Positions 52,297-61,268 of a stretch of 64,000 nt of DNA are shown here, piece after piece (position 1 is the stretch's first letter; each line of letters opens with the position of its first letter). A program made the position numbers and the translations under genes. The stretch is taken from positions 37,208 to 101,207 of the forward strand of contig NZ_VLKI01000019.1 of NCBI RefSeq assembly GCF_007830235.1, read 5' to 3'. Source of the stretch: Cytobacillus oceanisediminis. Its GTDB lineage: Bacteria; Bacillota; Bacilli; Bacillales; Cytobacillaceae. A model generated the notes under the pieces. It did not search any database and was not told the origin of the DNA. It saw only the letters and a program-made list of their open reading frames with translations.

Positions 52297-53391
52297 CTAC
52301 CCCTTATTCCAATTTTTCCTTATCTGCGTGACTACGAACATAATCGGGATATATCCATAAATAAAATAAAGTCCGACGTCTGAATAAAACTCAATCCATC
52401 GAAATATGTTAGGGTCCTTCAGAAAATACTCTAATATCAGAAATCCGACCAGAAAAGCAATCAAGCTCGCACGCGGTTTGATCTGGAACACGTTTTTCAT
52501 TCCACGGCATGCCGCCCATAAGAATAAAGATATGTTTGCGACCATTTTTATCAACCACATTGAAATGGCTAGATATTCTACTCTCTGTAACACAGGTCCC
52601 TCAAGAATCTTGAGCATATAAAGCGTCGGCCACAAGATTTCGCGCAGCTGCCCTTCACTGAAATACATAAACGTTATGATTATTATCATCAAATACATTA
52701 ATGTAAGAAAAAACACCGTCAAATGTGCCCATTTTTGAGATTTTGCCGGTGATTTAATGAATGGGTAATAGAGTAGAAGAGCTTCTAATCCCATGTATTG
52801 ATATATCATGCTTTTAGAAGAGAGTAATATGTCGGTTATTGAATGGTTAAAAAGAGGCATCAAATTTAACGGATGTGTATACGGCAAAACCAACGAAAAC
52901 TCTGGAATAACATGAATAATTGAAATTAGAAGTCCAAAAAAACTTAGTCCAGTAACGGACCGAAACCCGCCGGATACGGTATAGTATAAAAGCAACACCA
53001 AAAGGGTGCATATGATAATCATTTCCACTGAGGGAAACACCCAAACTTGAATAACTTCAATATAGGCTCTGAATTTAATATAAGCTCCGAAACAAAAATA
53101 AAGAACAATTGCGAAATTGATTATGTTCCCTGCAATTTTCCCGAAACATGTTTTGTTGATTGCAGTTACATCTAGACCTTCTTGATTAGAACGTAAAATT
53201 TTATAAATCATCCATAAGATTAAATGAATGCTAATCCCTACTAAAACAACAGAAATATAAGCATTATATCCGGCATGTTCGGCCAATTCTCGTTGGAAAT
53301 TCAGAACTCCGGGCATGACCATACTGACATACATAAGAGGAACAATTAAGAAGGGAGATATTAAGTATTTTTCGTCAACAGGATTTTTCAA
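52297..53391 (-). CDS. gerKB: Spore germination protein, GerAB/GerKB family
   Basis: About 364 residues, ten membrane segments of the amino-acid permease-like fold (EKYLISPFLIVPLMYVSMVM, EVIQVWVFPSVEMIIICTLL). B-subunits of germinant receptors are thought to recognise the germinant. The frame extends to 53454, overlapping gerKC; I prefer TTG 53391 (before KNPVDEKYLIS), which has GAGG 11 bp upstream. Third gene of the A-C-B operon. Confidence 0.85.
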   Translation of the reverse strand: MKNPVDEKYLISPFLIVPLMYVSMVMPGVLNFQRELAEHAGYNAYISVVLVGISIHLILWMIYKILRSNQEGLDVTAINKTCFGKIAGNIINFAIVLYFCFGAYIKFRAYIEVIQVWVFPSVEMIIICTLLVLLLYYTVSGGFRSVTGLSFFGLLISIIHVIPEFSLVLPYTHPLNLMPLFNHSITDILLSSKSMIYQYMGLEALLLYYPFIKSPAKSQKWAHLTVFFLTLMYLMIIIITFMYFSEGQLREILWPTLYMLKILEGPVLQRVEYLAISMWLIKMVANISLFLWAACRGMKNVFQIKPRASLIAFLVGFLILEYFLKDPNIFRWIEFYSDVGLYFIYGYIPIMFVVTQIRKNWNKG

Positions 53392-53431
53392 TATGCGAAA
53401 CACCTCACTAAACTGTACTTCCAGACATCGT

Positions 53432-54520
53432 TCAACTACTGCCAGTATTGACAATTTTAACCTGAACGCTTACTGTTGTTTCTATTTCTTGATAAATTTT
53501 TTCAAAATCTTGTGCACTCCATTCCTTAGACCGACTTCTTACTAAGTCGCCCAGGCCGACTGGATCAACCTTATTTTCCTTCAATAGTGACAGGAATTTT
53601 TCAATTTCTGTTTTAAAATAAGAACCCATCGTTTTTTCAAGCTGTGTAAGCTGCTCTTCTGATCTCAAAACCATCCAATCCGGGACTTCCTGAAGTTCCG
53701 TCTCCAATTTCAACCGAATTGAAATAGAAGGGATTTGATTAACTTTGTTCACAATATAGTTTGCCTTTGAATGCATGCTTCTCAATAAAATAAAATCTTC
53801 AACCTGTTTGTTTGATGCTTTTCCTTCAACTGGAACCATGTAGTTTCCATTCTTCGAGTTCTGAATAAGCATTTTTAATAAGAAAGCGTCCTTCATGCTA
53901 ATTTCGGTTATCTTTTGATCACTTCTAAATAAAGCCAGACCATCGATTATTACTTCTCCGTGATCTATTTTAAAATACGGTAAAAACATGTCTCGTCCTT
54001 CACCATAATAATTAAACAAGAATTCATGAAGGTTCATCGACGGTAAATTTCCATTTATCATGTTTTGCTCAATCATATCCGATAAAAAAAACGGTTCTTG
54101 GGATTTTTGGATGATTTCCAACAGTTCCGAAGCGTCCCCATCCGCGACTCCAAGCTGAAGCCGCGATGAAATTTTAGGATCGCGGAGTAAATTATGGATT
54201 TTAGTCCCAGTCCCTTTTTCTGCAAGAGTTTTTCCGAATAACACCATCCTTAGCTGTCCCTTTTCAAGGGGATCTTTTGTCCGCGTATTTAGTCGTGGCA
54301 GAGTGCCATTATTAGAGATGGATTCCGTATGTAAAACTTGTAGTTCTGTTTTTCCCTGTTCTTTAAAGTTAGCAATTAGAGCAGCGCTTTTTATGCCATT
54401 CGAAACGGTATCAAAGCTAATTGCAGAGACAAGAACAATCTTATTCACAATTTTTTGATCGGCACAAGCCGATAAAACTGCACACAAAATGATAACCAGA
54501 AAAATTTTCCTCCTATACAT
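53432..54520 (-). CDS. gerKC: Spore germination lipoprotein, Ger(x)C family
   Basis: 362 residues. Lipobox LSAC after residue 14-18 and the GerC architecture: LVSAISFDTVSNGIK, PLEKGQLRMVLFGKTLAEKG, then a C-terminal domain with VGLGDLVRSRSKEW. C-subunits are lipid-anchored on the outer face of the inner spore membrane and complete the receptor. Starts about 20 bp after gerKA. Confidence 0.9.
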   Translation of the reverse strand: MYRRKIFLVIILCAVLSACADQKIVNKIVLVSAISFDTVSNGIKSAALIANFKEQGKTELQVLHTESISNNGTLPRLNTRTKDPLEKGQLRMVLFGKTLAEKGTGTKIHNLLRDPKISSRLQLGVADGDASELLEIIQKSQEPFFLSDMIEQNMINGNLPSMNLHEFLFNYYGEGRDMFLPYFKIDHGEVIIDGLALFRSDQKITEISMKDAFLLKMLIQNSKNGNYMVPVEGKASNKQVEDFILLRSMHSKANYIVNKVNQIPSISIRLKLETELQEVPDWMVLRSEEQLTQLEKTMGSYFKTEIEKFLSLLKENKVDPVGLGDLVRSRSKEWSAQDFEKIYQEIETTVSVQVKIVNTGSS

Positions 54521-54540
54521 AATGGCCCTCTTTTCATAAT

Positions 54541-56022
54541 TTATTCTTCATCTAAGTCATTTTTCTGTTTAACTGGTTTAGGCAAATACCTAAATAAAGA
54601 ATTTGGTCTTAAATATTGAGGTCTTTTATACAGAAATTGAAAGGATGGACGTATAAAACTGTCTTTAAGATCCATTGTCCTTAAAGGAAAAATCGGAACA
54701 AAGTAAGGAGAGCCTAATGATTTTAAACGAATAAGATGGATGAACAGAAAACACACCCCCATAAATAGGCCAATTCCCCCAAATATCGCTGACAGAATGA
54801 TGATAGGAAAGCGTAAAAATCGTATCGCATTTGACATCTTATATATCGGTGTCGTAAATGAGGCTAAAGCCGATAGCGCGACAACAATTAGTAAAATATT
54901 ACTTGTTAAAGCTGCTTCGACTGCAGCTTGACCGATAACAATTCCTCCGACAATACCTAAGGTTTGGCCAATTTTTGTTGGTAATCTGGCCCCTGCTTCC
55001 CGAAGAAATTCAATGGTTATTTCTAAAAAAAGCACTTCAAAGAAGGGCGTAAATGGAACGTTTTTTCTGGAAAAAATAAGGGGGCTAAGCAAATCTTTTG
55101 GAATGACTTCATAATGGAATGTGGTTATCGCAACATACATTGACGTGGCAAACAGCGAAAAAATGACACCAAAGATTCGAATCAATCGAAAAAAAGAACC
55201 TAATATCCATGGCAAATAATAATCTTCCGGGGAAATAAAAAAATCAAACAATGTTGAGGGTCCCGTAACAAAATAAGGTGATCCGTCGCTAATGACCGCG
55301 ACTTGCCCGTTAATAAGTGAATACACCACTCGGTCCCTGCGTTCCGTGGATACAAACAATGGAAATGGCGTCAAAGAATTGTCAGACATCATTTGGTCCA
55401 ATAAGGACGAATCAAACACGACATCGTGATCAATATCAACAAGCCTTTGCTCAAAAGTTTGAATATGCTGTTTATTTGTCACCCCATCGATATAAATTAT
55501 TGCGACTTTTGTTTTTGAAGTTGTTCCAACGATAATTTCTTTTATAATCAAGTTTGGGATATTGATTTGTGTTCTTAGCAAACCGATGTTTGTATCCAGG
55601 TCCTCTACGAAACCGACTTTAGGGCCGACGACGCTAAACTCGTTTTCCGTATCATTATTTTGTCGCAATCCATGATTGTCGGCTAAATTAACCAACGCAC
55701 ACTTTTGATCGTTTTCATTAAGTTGAACGAGCGCATAACCTTTCAGCAGTTTGGATTGAATATTTGTTAACTCGTCGGTAATCTCTATATCATTAATGGG
55801 AATCCAGTCCTTAATATCCTCGATTTCCTTGATTTCGGAATCCAATGAGCGATTTTGCACCACAAGAATCAAATGTTGCTGCATCCACTTCGCATCGATT
55901 AAGGTACTATAATAGAAAATATTCACTTTTTGTTTACCAAGTAAAATCGTTGTTGTCTTAAAGTCACTCGATTGTCCGGCTAATTTTAATAATTGATCGA
56001 GGTTTTTAAATTCTGTTTTCAT
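54541..56022 (-). CDS. gerKA: Spore germination protein, GerAA/GerKA family
   Basis: 493 residues. N-terminal cytoplasmic domain (about 1-240) and five or six membrane segments; SPYFVTGPSTLFDFFISPED and FTPFFEVLFLEITIEFLREA, GARLPTKIGQTLGIVGGIVI are family blocks. ATG 56022 has AAGGAAGGA upstream; the frame opens 33 bp earlier. Order A-C-B matches the gerK operon. A CATAGTA about 50 bp upstream resembles a sigma-G -10, with no clear -35. Flanked by transposon relics on both sides. Confidence 0.9.
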   Translation of the reverse strand: MKTEFKNLDQLLKLAGQSSDFKTTTILLGKQKVNIFYYSTLIDAKWMQQHLILVVQNRSLDSEIKEIEDIKDWIPINDIEITDELTNIQSKLLKGYALVQLNENDQKCALVNLADNHGLRQNNDTENEFSVVGPKVGFVEDLDTNIGLLRTQINIPNLIIKEIIVGTTSKTKVAIIYIDGVTNKQHIQTFEQRLVDIDHDVVFDSSLLDQMMSDNSLTPFPLFVSTERRDRVVYSLINGQVAVISDGSPYFVTGPSTLFDFFISPEDYYLPWILGSFFRLIRIFGVIFSLFATSMYVAITTFHYEVIPKDLLSPLIFSRKNVPFTPFFEVLFLEITIEFLREAGARLPTKIGQTLGIVGGIVIGQAAVEAALTSNILLIVVALSALASFTTPIYKMSNAIRFLRFPIIILSAIFGGIGLFMGVCFLFIHLIRLKSLGSPYFVPIFPLRTMDLKDSFIRPSFQFLYKRPQYLRPNSLFRYLPKPVKQKNDLDEE

Positions 56023-56327
56023 TGTGAATAAATCCTTCCTGGCTAAATTTCCCAAATACTTTTTATGGTACTATGTTATTTTTGTAAAAAACTCTTTTTT
56101 TATACATAAGTGGAATCACAAGAAATTTTTGACTGACCAAGGACGGCGAGCATTGATCTGTACGTCGTTCAGTCGGGGCATTGGATGGGTACTGGCGGCT
56201 ACGGGATAAAGCGTTGTGGTATCCAGTAACGGGATCAAGTCTCTGCTGACTATTACAGCAAACCTCATTGAAACAAAACGGATTCCCTTAGCGTACGGGA
56301 AACCCGGATTTTTTGGGGATATGGGGG

Positions 56328-56364
56328 CTTAGCGTACGTTTTCGCGTTATGTTGGAGGGACCCC
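56328..56364. mobile_element. Terminal inverted repeat of a Tn3-family transposon
   Basis: 37 bp, reading outside-in on the minus strand GGGGTCCCTCCAACATAACG and ending GTACGCTAAG. GGGG outer end, CTAAG inner end and length are the Tn3-family pattern and resemble the Tn4430 end by eye. The element would have extended to the left, over the gerK side. A second CTTAGCGTACGG occurs at 56287. No Tn3 transposase or resolvase is visible here. Confidence 0.7.
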
Positions 56365-56704
56365 TACTTGAAACGCAAATCAAGAATAACCGAGAATTCA
56401 GGATTTTTCTGCGGTTTGTATCGGATCTGGAAATATCGAAGACCATAAATGCGCTGTCTGCCGAGAAAATGGAGTTGTTGAAGTAGAGAGTTTGTAGCAC
56501 CAGTTTTTTCGGCTCATCGGTAGATCTCGTAAGTACGGAATCGCGGTAAATTATTTATGGGATGATTTCGAACCGACTACATTAAAATCAATCCGAGTCT
56601 TTACCCTCGGGTTAGAATGTTCATCAAGGAATACCCGCAGCACTTATTGGACCATTATCAAATGAAAGTTATTGAAGAGTTTTCACCACGCTCAATCTCC
56701 GGCG
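56365..56704. other. Unassigned degenerate sequence
   Basis: Short open frames on both strands, none recognised. A plus-strand frame near 56610-56760 (EYPQHLLDHYQMKVIEEF) looks protein-like but has no start or family. Confidence 0.4.
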
Positions 56705-57250
56705 TCATATTATTTCAGACGCCAAGCGATGCTCTTTTAAACGAGATACTGGCCCTCTTGAGTACACCATGACGCTGCCCAAATACAGACGGCCTTCACG
56801 ACATGGAATGTAGGTAATGTCCGTCATCCACACCTTGTTTGGTGCAGTGGTCTTGAGGTTTGATTTAGCAGGTTCGGTGCAATCGGTTGTGATTGGAGTC
56901 GGTGGTTGTGACCTTGAATTTCTTGGACACACATGCGCGCATATGGTTCTCCTGCATCAGAAGCCAGACCAAACGCTCGGAAACCGTCCAGCCCTCTGCA
57001 TGAAGACGCTTTGTGATCTTGGGGTTGCCGTAGCGGCAGTGACTGTCAAGAAAGTGCCGAGAAATCCGTGACAGCAAAGCCTGTCGGCAATTCTGGTCTA
57101 TTCTCGTTCTCTTTTTCCTTGTGCCATTTGTAGTAGCCGCTCCGTGATACTTCGAGCACGCCGTACATCTTCTCTAATCGAAACTCGGAGTGATGATCTT
57201 CGATGAACTGGAACCTTAGTTCTTTTCTTTGCTGAAGATGTCCTCGAAAC
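56705..57250 (-). pseudogene. IS3-family transposase OrfB remnant
   Basis: Three frames: FRLEKMYGVLEVSRSGYYKW, then YGNPKITKRLHAEGWTVSER and LVWLLMQENHMRACVSKKFK, then TTAPNKVWMTDITYIPCREG. The first catalytic Asp (MTDITYI) is present, but the second DDE residues and the C-terminus are lost. A different IS3 subgroup from the fragment at 51533-52192. Confidence 0.82.
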
Positions 57251-57265
57251 TCTACACATTGATAT

Positions 57266-57297
57266 GCAAAGACCACCGGATTTCCGGTGGTCTTTGC
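57266..57297. terminator. Perfect 15-bp hairpin near the IS3 remnant
   Basis: GCAAAGACCACCGGA / TCCGGTGGTCTTTGC with a two-base loop; four Ts follow on the plus strand. May be a terminator that protects or flanks the remnant. Confidence 0.6.
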
Positions 57298-57362
57298 TTT
57301 TACCTTAAGGACATATGTCGTAAATGGCCATTTAGTTCCCATGTCCGAAGCCGGAAATGACC

Positions 57363-57395
57363 GGGCCTCGCGGCTGACGATGATCCACGAGGCCC
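57363..57395 (-). terminator. GC-rich hairpin after the oxidoreductase gene
   Basis: GGGCCTCG / CGAGGCCC stem with a GC-rich loop and no T-run, the type seen in high-GC actinobacteria rather than bacilli. Located 15 bp after the stop of the GC-rich gene. Confidence 0.65.
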
Positions 57396-57408
57396 AGTCC
57401 CTGAGCCC

Positions 57409-58326
57409 TTACGGACGAACGCGGATGATCGTCTTTCCCTTGATCCGCTCGGTCGGGTTGAAGGCGGCGACAGCATCGTCGAGGGCCGCCACGTTGCCGA
57501 TGTTCGTCCGCAGCCGACCATCCCGGACCCGCTGGACGATCTCACCCAGTTGCGCGCGATCGGCCTCGACGACGAAATCAATCGCCAAGCCCTCGGCCGG
57601 CTGTGCCTCTGGCGGACCGGCGATGGTCACCAGCATTCCGCCGGCGCGAACCAGACCCGCGGACCTCTTCCCGATGTCGCCTCCGATCACGTCGAAAACC
57701 AGATCGACGCCGCCGACGTCTTCCAGCGAGTCGTTGTCAAGGTCGACGAACTCCTGCGCGCCGAAGTCGAGCGCCGTCTGACGGTCGGCGGCACGTCCGG
57801 TGCCGATGACGTAGGCTCCCGCCTCGCGGGCGAGCTGCGTCACCATCGAGCCGACTCCACCGGCCGAGCCATGCACGAGGACGCTCTGCCCTGCCTGGAA
57901 GCGGCCGTGCACGAACAGTCCCTGCCACGCGGTCAGACCCGAGATCGGTAGGCTCGCGCCCACCGTGAAGTCGATATCGCCCGGCAGCGGCGCGAGGTTA
58001 CGTGCCTCGACGGCCACGTACTCCGCGAGGGTGCCGTCGCGCGTCCAGTCCGCGAGCCCGAACACCCGTTGTCCTACCGACAGCCCCCTCGTGCCATAGC
58101 CGAGGGCGCTGACCACTCCGGCCACCTCGTGGCCGGGGATCGACGGTGTGCGGTCGCGGCCGAGGCGATCGGTCCAGGTTCCGGGCCACGTCAGCTCGCC
58201 GGGGGTGAATCCCGACGCATGAACCTGAACGACGACATCGTTCGACGCCGCCTTCGGTTCCGGCCGCTCCACCAGCTTCATCCCGGCCGTTCCCGCGGCC
58301 TCATCTGTCACCACAATTGCTTTCAT
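57409..58326 (-). CDS. GC-rich NADP-dependent medium-chain oxidoreductase (quinone oxidoreductase type)
   Basis: 305 residues, intact. GroES-like N-terminal domain (PSIPGHEVAGVVSALG, GQRVFGLADW) and Rossmann domain with LVHGSAGGVGSMVTQLAREA and YVIGTGRAADRQ. No catalytic zinc ligands, so it fits zeta-crystallin/quinone reductases using NADPH. Base composition is far higher in GC than every neighbour, with G/C-ending codons throughout (for example GCC, GGC, CTG, CGC). AGGTG precedes the ATG. Almost certainly acquired from a high-GC donor. Confidence 0.88.
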   Translation of the reverse strand: MKAIVVTDEAAGTAGMKLVERPEPKAASNDVVVQVHASGFTPGELTWPGTWTDRLGRDRTPSIPGHEVAGVVSALGYGTRGLSVGQRVFGLADWTRDGTLAEYVAVEARNLAPLPGDIDFTVGASLPISGLTAWQGLFVHGRFQAGQSVLVHGSAGGVGSMVTQLAREAGAYVIGTGRAADRQTALDFGAQEFVDLDNDSLEDVGGVDLVFDVIGGDIGKRSAGLVRAGGMLVTIAGPPEAQPAEGLAIDFVVEADRAQLGEIVQRVRDGRLRTNIGNVAALDDAVAAFNPTERIKGKTIIRVRP

Positions 58327-58487
58327 TTGGACACCTCCATGTATAGTCTTCTCCTGTACGGCACGTCGGTCCGGAAGCTATTAGCGCCGCAAAAGCTCGG
58401 CGTCTTACCACGACAGATGAACTGGCGTAGAGGCGCGGCTACAGCGCCCGTTATTCGTTTGTTGATCACGATTTGGAATGTTACCAT
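58323..58487 (-). CDS. Possible 54-residue frame coupled to the oxidoreductase
   Basis: MVTFQIVINKRITGAVAAPL and on, ending MEVSK-TGA, with the TGA overlapping the ATG of the oxidoreductase. GAGGTGAG lies five bases before its ATG. The overlap suggests translational coupling; the protein itself is not recognised and may be a chance leader made by the insertion. Confidence 0.35.
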   Translation of the reverse strand: MVTFQIVINKRITGAVAAPLRQFICRGKTPSFCGANSFRTDVPYRRRLYMEVSK

Positions 58488-58684
58488 CGTACTCACCTCA
58501 CCCTTCTTGATTAATTGCTATAAATGAGCAAAATCGGATAAAAAAATGGTAGACCCCCTTACATTAGTTTGTTCCGCTCACAAACGACATGAAAGGGGAC
58601 GCCGCTTCGGCCACATTCATAAGCAGCCCAAAATCGGTCTTGTCGAACTTGCTTGCGAAGCATACACATGCCGCCATATTATAT

Positions 58685-59347
58685 TTATTTGACCCACTTC
58701 ACAACATCATCAAACGGTCTGCGTATTTTCGGTCTCGGCTCTTTTTTGCGATAACCGAAGGCAAGCATGACCGAGATGGTAAAGTGTCCGTCCTCCAGCA
58801 GCCCTTCCTCGTCCAACAGCTGATTCATTTTCTCAATGTCAAATCCTTCGATCGGACATGAGTCAATGCCGATTTGCGCCGCAGCCATCATCATGTTCGC
58901 AAGCGGTATGTACGTCTGCTTGACGGCCCAGTCGGTAAGAAAGCGTTCATGATCCAGGAGCTTGAAATCATGTCTCTGGAACTCTTCAAGCAATTCAAGC
59001 CGCCTTGTCAGCTGTTCCTTCGGAACTTCTTTGGACTGCTGTTCCTTAAGGTAGGCGGAGTCATATCTCATATCCAGCGGAGTCCGTGCCAGAATAATGA
59101 CGAAATGACTGGCTTCCGGCAGTTTGCTTGCCGCTCCATACGAAGAGCTTTTTATTTTGTTCCGAAGCTGTTCGTTTTGAACAACTACAAATCTCCACGG
59201 CTCAGTGCCAAACGAGCTAGGCGAGAGCCGGCCCGTTTCCAAAATAAATTCAAAGTCGTCGTCGGAGATGGTCTTGCTAGGATCGAATTCTTTGGTTGCA
59301 TGGCGAAAATGATAAGCTTTCAAAATTTCTTCCTTGGTCATTGTCAT
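58685..59347 (-). CDS. yfkO: NAD(P)H-dependent nitroreductase-family oxidoreductase (YfkO-like)
   Basis: 220 residues, FMN-binding nitroreductase fold: YHFRHATKEFDPSKTISDDD, FEFILETGRLSPSSFGTEPW, WAVKQTYIPLANMMMAAAQI, GIDSCPIEGFD and FGYRKKEPRPK. Matches YfkO of Bacillus subtilis by block order and length. It reduces quinones or nitro compounds. GGAG lies eight bases before ATG 59347. GC content is moderately raised, between the GC-rich gene and the host average. Confidence 0.87.
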   Translation of the reverse strand: MTMTKEEILKAYHFRHATKEFDPSKTISDDDFEFILETGRLSPSSFGTEPWRFVVVQNEQLRNKIKSSSYGAASKLPEASHFVIILARTPLDMRYDSAYLKEQQSKEVPKEQLTRRLELLEEFQRHDFKLLDHERFLTDWAVKQTYIPLANMMMAAAQIGIDSCPIEGFDIEKMNQLLDEEGLLEDGHFTISVMLAFGYRKKEPRPKIRRPFDDVVKWVK

Positions 59348-59362
59348 GATATATTCTCCTTC

Positions 59363-59790
59363 TTAACTAACATTTAGTACAGATGCATAGCTGCCCCATG
59401 TACAACAGCCACCTGCGTCTGCCTCATTAATCCACTTCAGCCGCTCGCTCCGCCCACGCATTGACCTCTTCAAGCCGTTTTGTTGAATAAATTGCAAGAT
59501 GGCTTGATCCAATTGTTCGACTATTTCATAAAATCGCGCAGCTTCTTCATACCAGCCTTTAGATTCAAGTCGTACGCGCGGCGAACCGGCAATTGTTGAA
59601 CAGCAGATTTGTAACAATTGCGATATGTGAAATACAATTCAATCGGCGTTCTGACACCGTAAACGGCATCAATTGAAGCAAAATCGCTGTTCCGGAAATG
59701 GCAACCGTGAATCGGAACTTCATAGCCCCCAGCCAATGACGAAGCAATTTTGCCGGCGTTTATGGCTTGAAATTGAGAATTCTTTTCCAT
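59363..59790 (-). pseudogene. Unrecognised gene, probably frameshifted near 59530
   Basis: Frame 1 (from ATG 59790, GAGGGGATAGAGGG upstream) encodes FQAINAGKIASSLAGGYEVP through LKAGMKKLRDFMK-stop. A one-base shift at that stop continues RFYEIVEQLDQAILQFIQQN GLKR in another frame. The two frames overlap and together would make about 140 residues. No family recognised. Confidence 0.45.
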
Positions 59791-60087
59791 CCCTCTATCC
59801 CCTCTGAATCAACAAAATGTTCGCTTGGAGACGCCGGACGTCTGCGGCCTTTGTGGGGTATGTAAACGCACGAACAGGGAATACAGCACTGATCGCGGGC
59901 CCGCTCCGATTGTCGCTGAACCCAGCCATATAAGATTCTCCCGTATCACCAGCATATATGGATATGTCAGGTCATATCGTACGGCAAGATAATTTTACAT
60001 GTGATATCCAATTTAAAGCCTCGCTTCTTCAGACTTGTTCTTACCATAATCGATTGTTCTGCCCACAAATGAATGATGCAAAAATCG
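59791..60087. other. Gap upstream of the unrecognised gene
   Basis: About 300 bases of mixed composition without a gene or a motif I can name. Confidence 0.4.
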
Positions 60088-60738
60088 TTACAGGTTTTTT
60101 AGCTCTCGCAAAATTTCCTCCGGGCTTTGACGCTGCATGAAATTCGGATTGACATAGGAGGAGCGAATAATGGCGCTCTCATCAATCATGAAAGTAGCCG
60201 GAACCGGCAAAACCCATTTCGAGGTATTGTTGTACTCCGCAAGATCAAGTCCGATACCTTCCATGACTTCCTTTACTCCCGGCGGAACATCGAAGAGCAG
60301 ATTGTACTTGGCCGTTACCAAGCCGTTCGGATCGCTAAGGACTTGAAATTCCAATCCTTCCTTTTCCTGAAGGGATAACGAATGATCCGGTTTTTGCGGG
60401 CTAATCGCTATAAGCTGCGCACCTATCGCCTGGATTTCCGGCAATATCTGCTGGTAAGCCTTTAATTGCATATTGCAAAAAGGACACCATCCTCCGCGAT
60501 AGAAGACCAGCACAACCGGCCCTTTCGTGAGCTCTTCAAATAAAATTACATCCCGGCCTAGTGCGTTTGTTAATTTAAAGTCCACCGCCTTTTCGCCTGG
60601 TTGCTTCCCGGAAGCGATCCCCGATTTCTGAAGTTCCTCAATCATTTGTCCGATCTTAATCTGCCCTTCAATCGGTGAATTGGCCTTAAACTGCTGTGTG
60701 GCCACTTCCAGCTGCTCGGTTAAATTTTGGTTGCTCAT
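60088..60738 (-). CDS. Peroxiredoxin-like (AhpC/TSA) protein with CPFC motif
   Basis: 216 residues. A helical N-terminal extension (about 1-45), then a thioredoxin fold: VVLVFYRGGWCPFCNMQLKA carries a CxxC pair rather than the TxxC of classical peroxiredoxins. LIAISPQKPDHS and FEVPPGV-like stretch (LLFDVPPGVKEVM) complete the family. Likely a thiol-dependent peroxidase or disulphide reductase. Good ATG, GGAGG upstream. It lies beside trxA and trxB relics, so its usual reductants may once have been local. Confidence 0.87.
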   Translation of the reverse strand: MSNQNLTEQLEVATQQFKANSPIEGQIKIGQMIEELQKSGIASGKQPGEKAVDFKLTNALGRDVILFEELTKGPVVLVFYRGGWCPFCNMQLKAYQQILPEIQAIGAQLIAISPQKPDHSLSLQEKEGLEFQVLSDPNGLVTAKYNLLFDVPPGVKEVMEGIGLDLAEYNNTSKWVLPVPATFMIDESAIIRSSYVNPNFMQRQSPEEILRELKNL

Positions 60739-61268
60739 CGTCCTGAAACCTCCAATATCGAATGATAGCTTGATTATAATTCTAAAAAAAAAAGGGTTCT
60801 GTAATGTAGCTTACAGTTTTCCATTTTATTTTTGAAATTATGTAAAACGGCAGAACGATGTAATGTAGATGACAGATGCCGATTTGGTTGGCATGTTAAT
60901 CTGTAAACTAAACCGCCAAGTACCATTGAGTTATCAGTCAATTTTATTTTGTCCTGGATGCCAGGAAAAAATTCGCTCAATTAATAAAATAAGAATACAA
61001 ATGTGAAAGGAGAATATGGTTGAAGATACTCGTTTTAGGAGGAACAGCGTTTTTCGAAATCCAACAATATCTAATCTTATATGAAGCTATTGTTCCTCAG
61101 AATTGAGGTTTGCCGCTCACTTTCTATATATTCCGCGCCATTTGGATTATCTCGCTTTACGTTAACTGATACTTCTGTCTTCGAAGTTCGGGACTTTCAC
61201 AATTGAGACTCACCCAAAATTAGCTCACACAATTTAAAATTAGAAGAAGCCCATGCGTCTCATTTTTA
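60739..61268. other. Relic-rich stretch without an intact gene
   Basis: Contains only the first codons of an epimerase-like gene (61020 onward) and no other supported frame. Confidence 0.5.
61020..61106 (+). pseudogene. 5' stub of a NAD-dependent epimerase/reductase
   Basis: TTG start with AAAGGAG upstream, MKILVLGGTAFF then unrelated EIQQYLILYEAIV and a stop. The first twelve residues are the Rossmann loop typical of NAD-dependent epimerases (MKILVLGGTxFFG). Homology ends abruptly, marking a deletion junction near 61055. Confidence 0.6.

Noticed and set aside
57550..58230. Several long open frames on both strands over the GC-rich oxidoreductase
   Set aside because: High GC suppresses stop codons in all frames; only the 57409-58326 frame has family motifs and a ribosome site.
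60774..60980. Minus-strand frame upstream of the peroxiredoxin-like gene
   Set aside because: No ribosome site, composition not protein-like, and it lies in relic-rich sequence.
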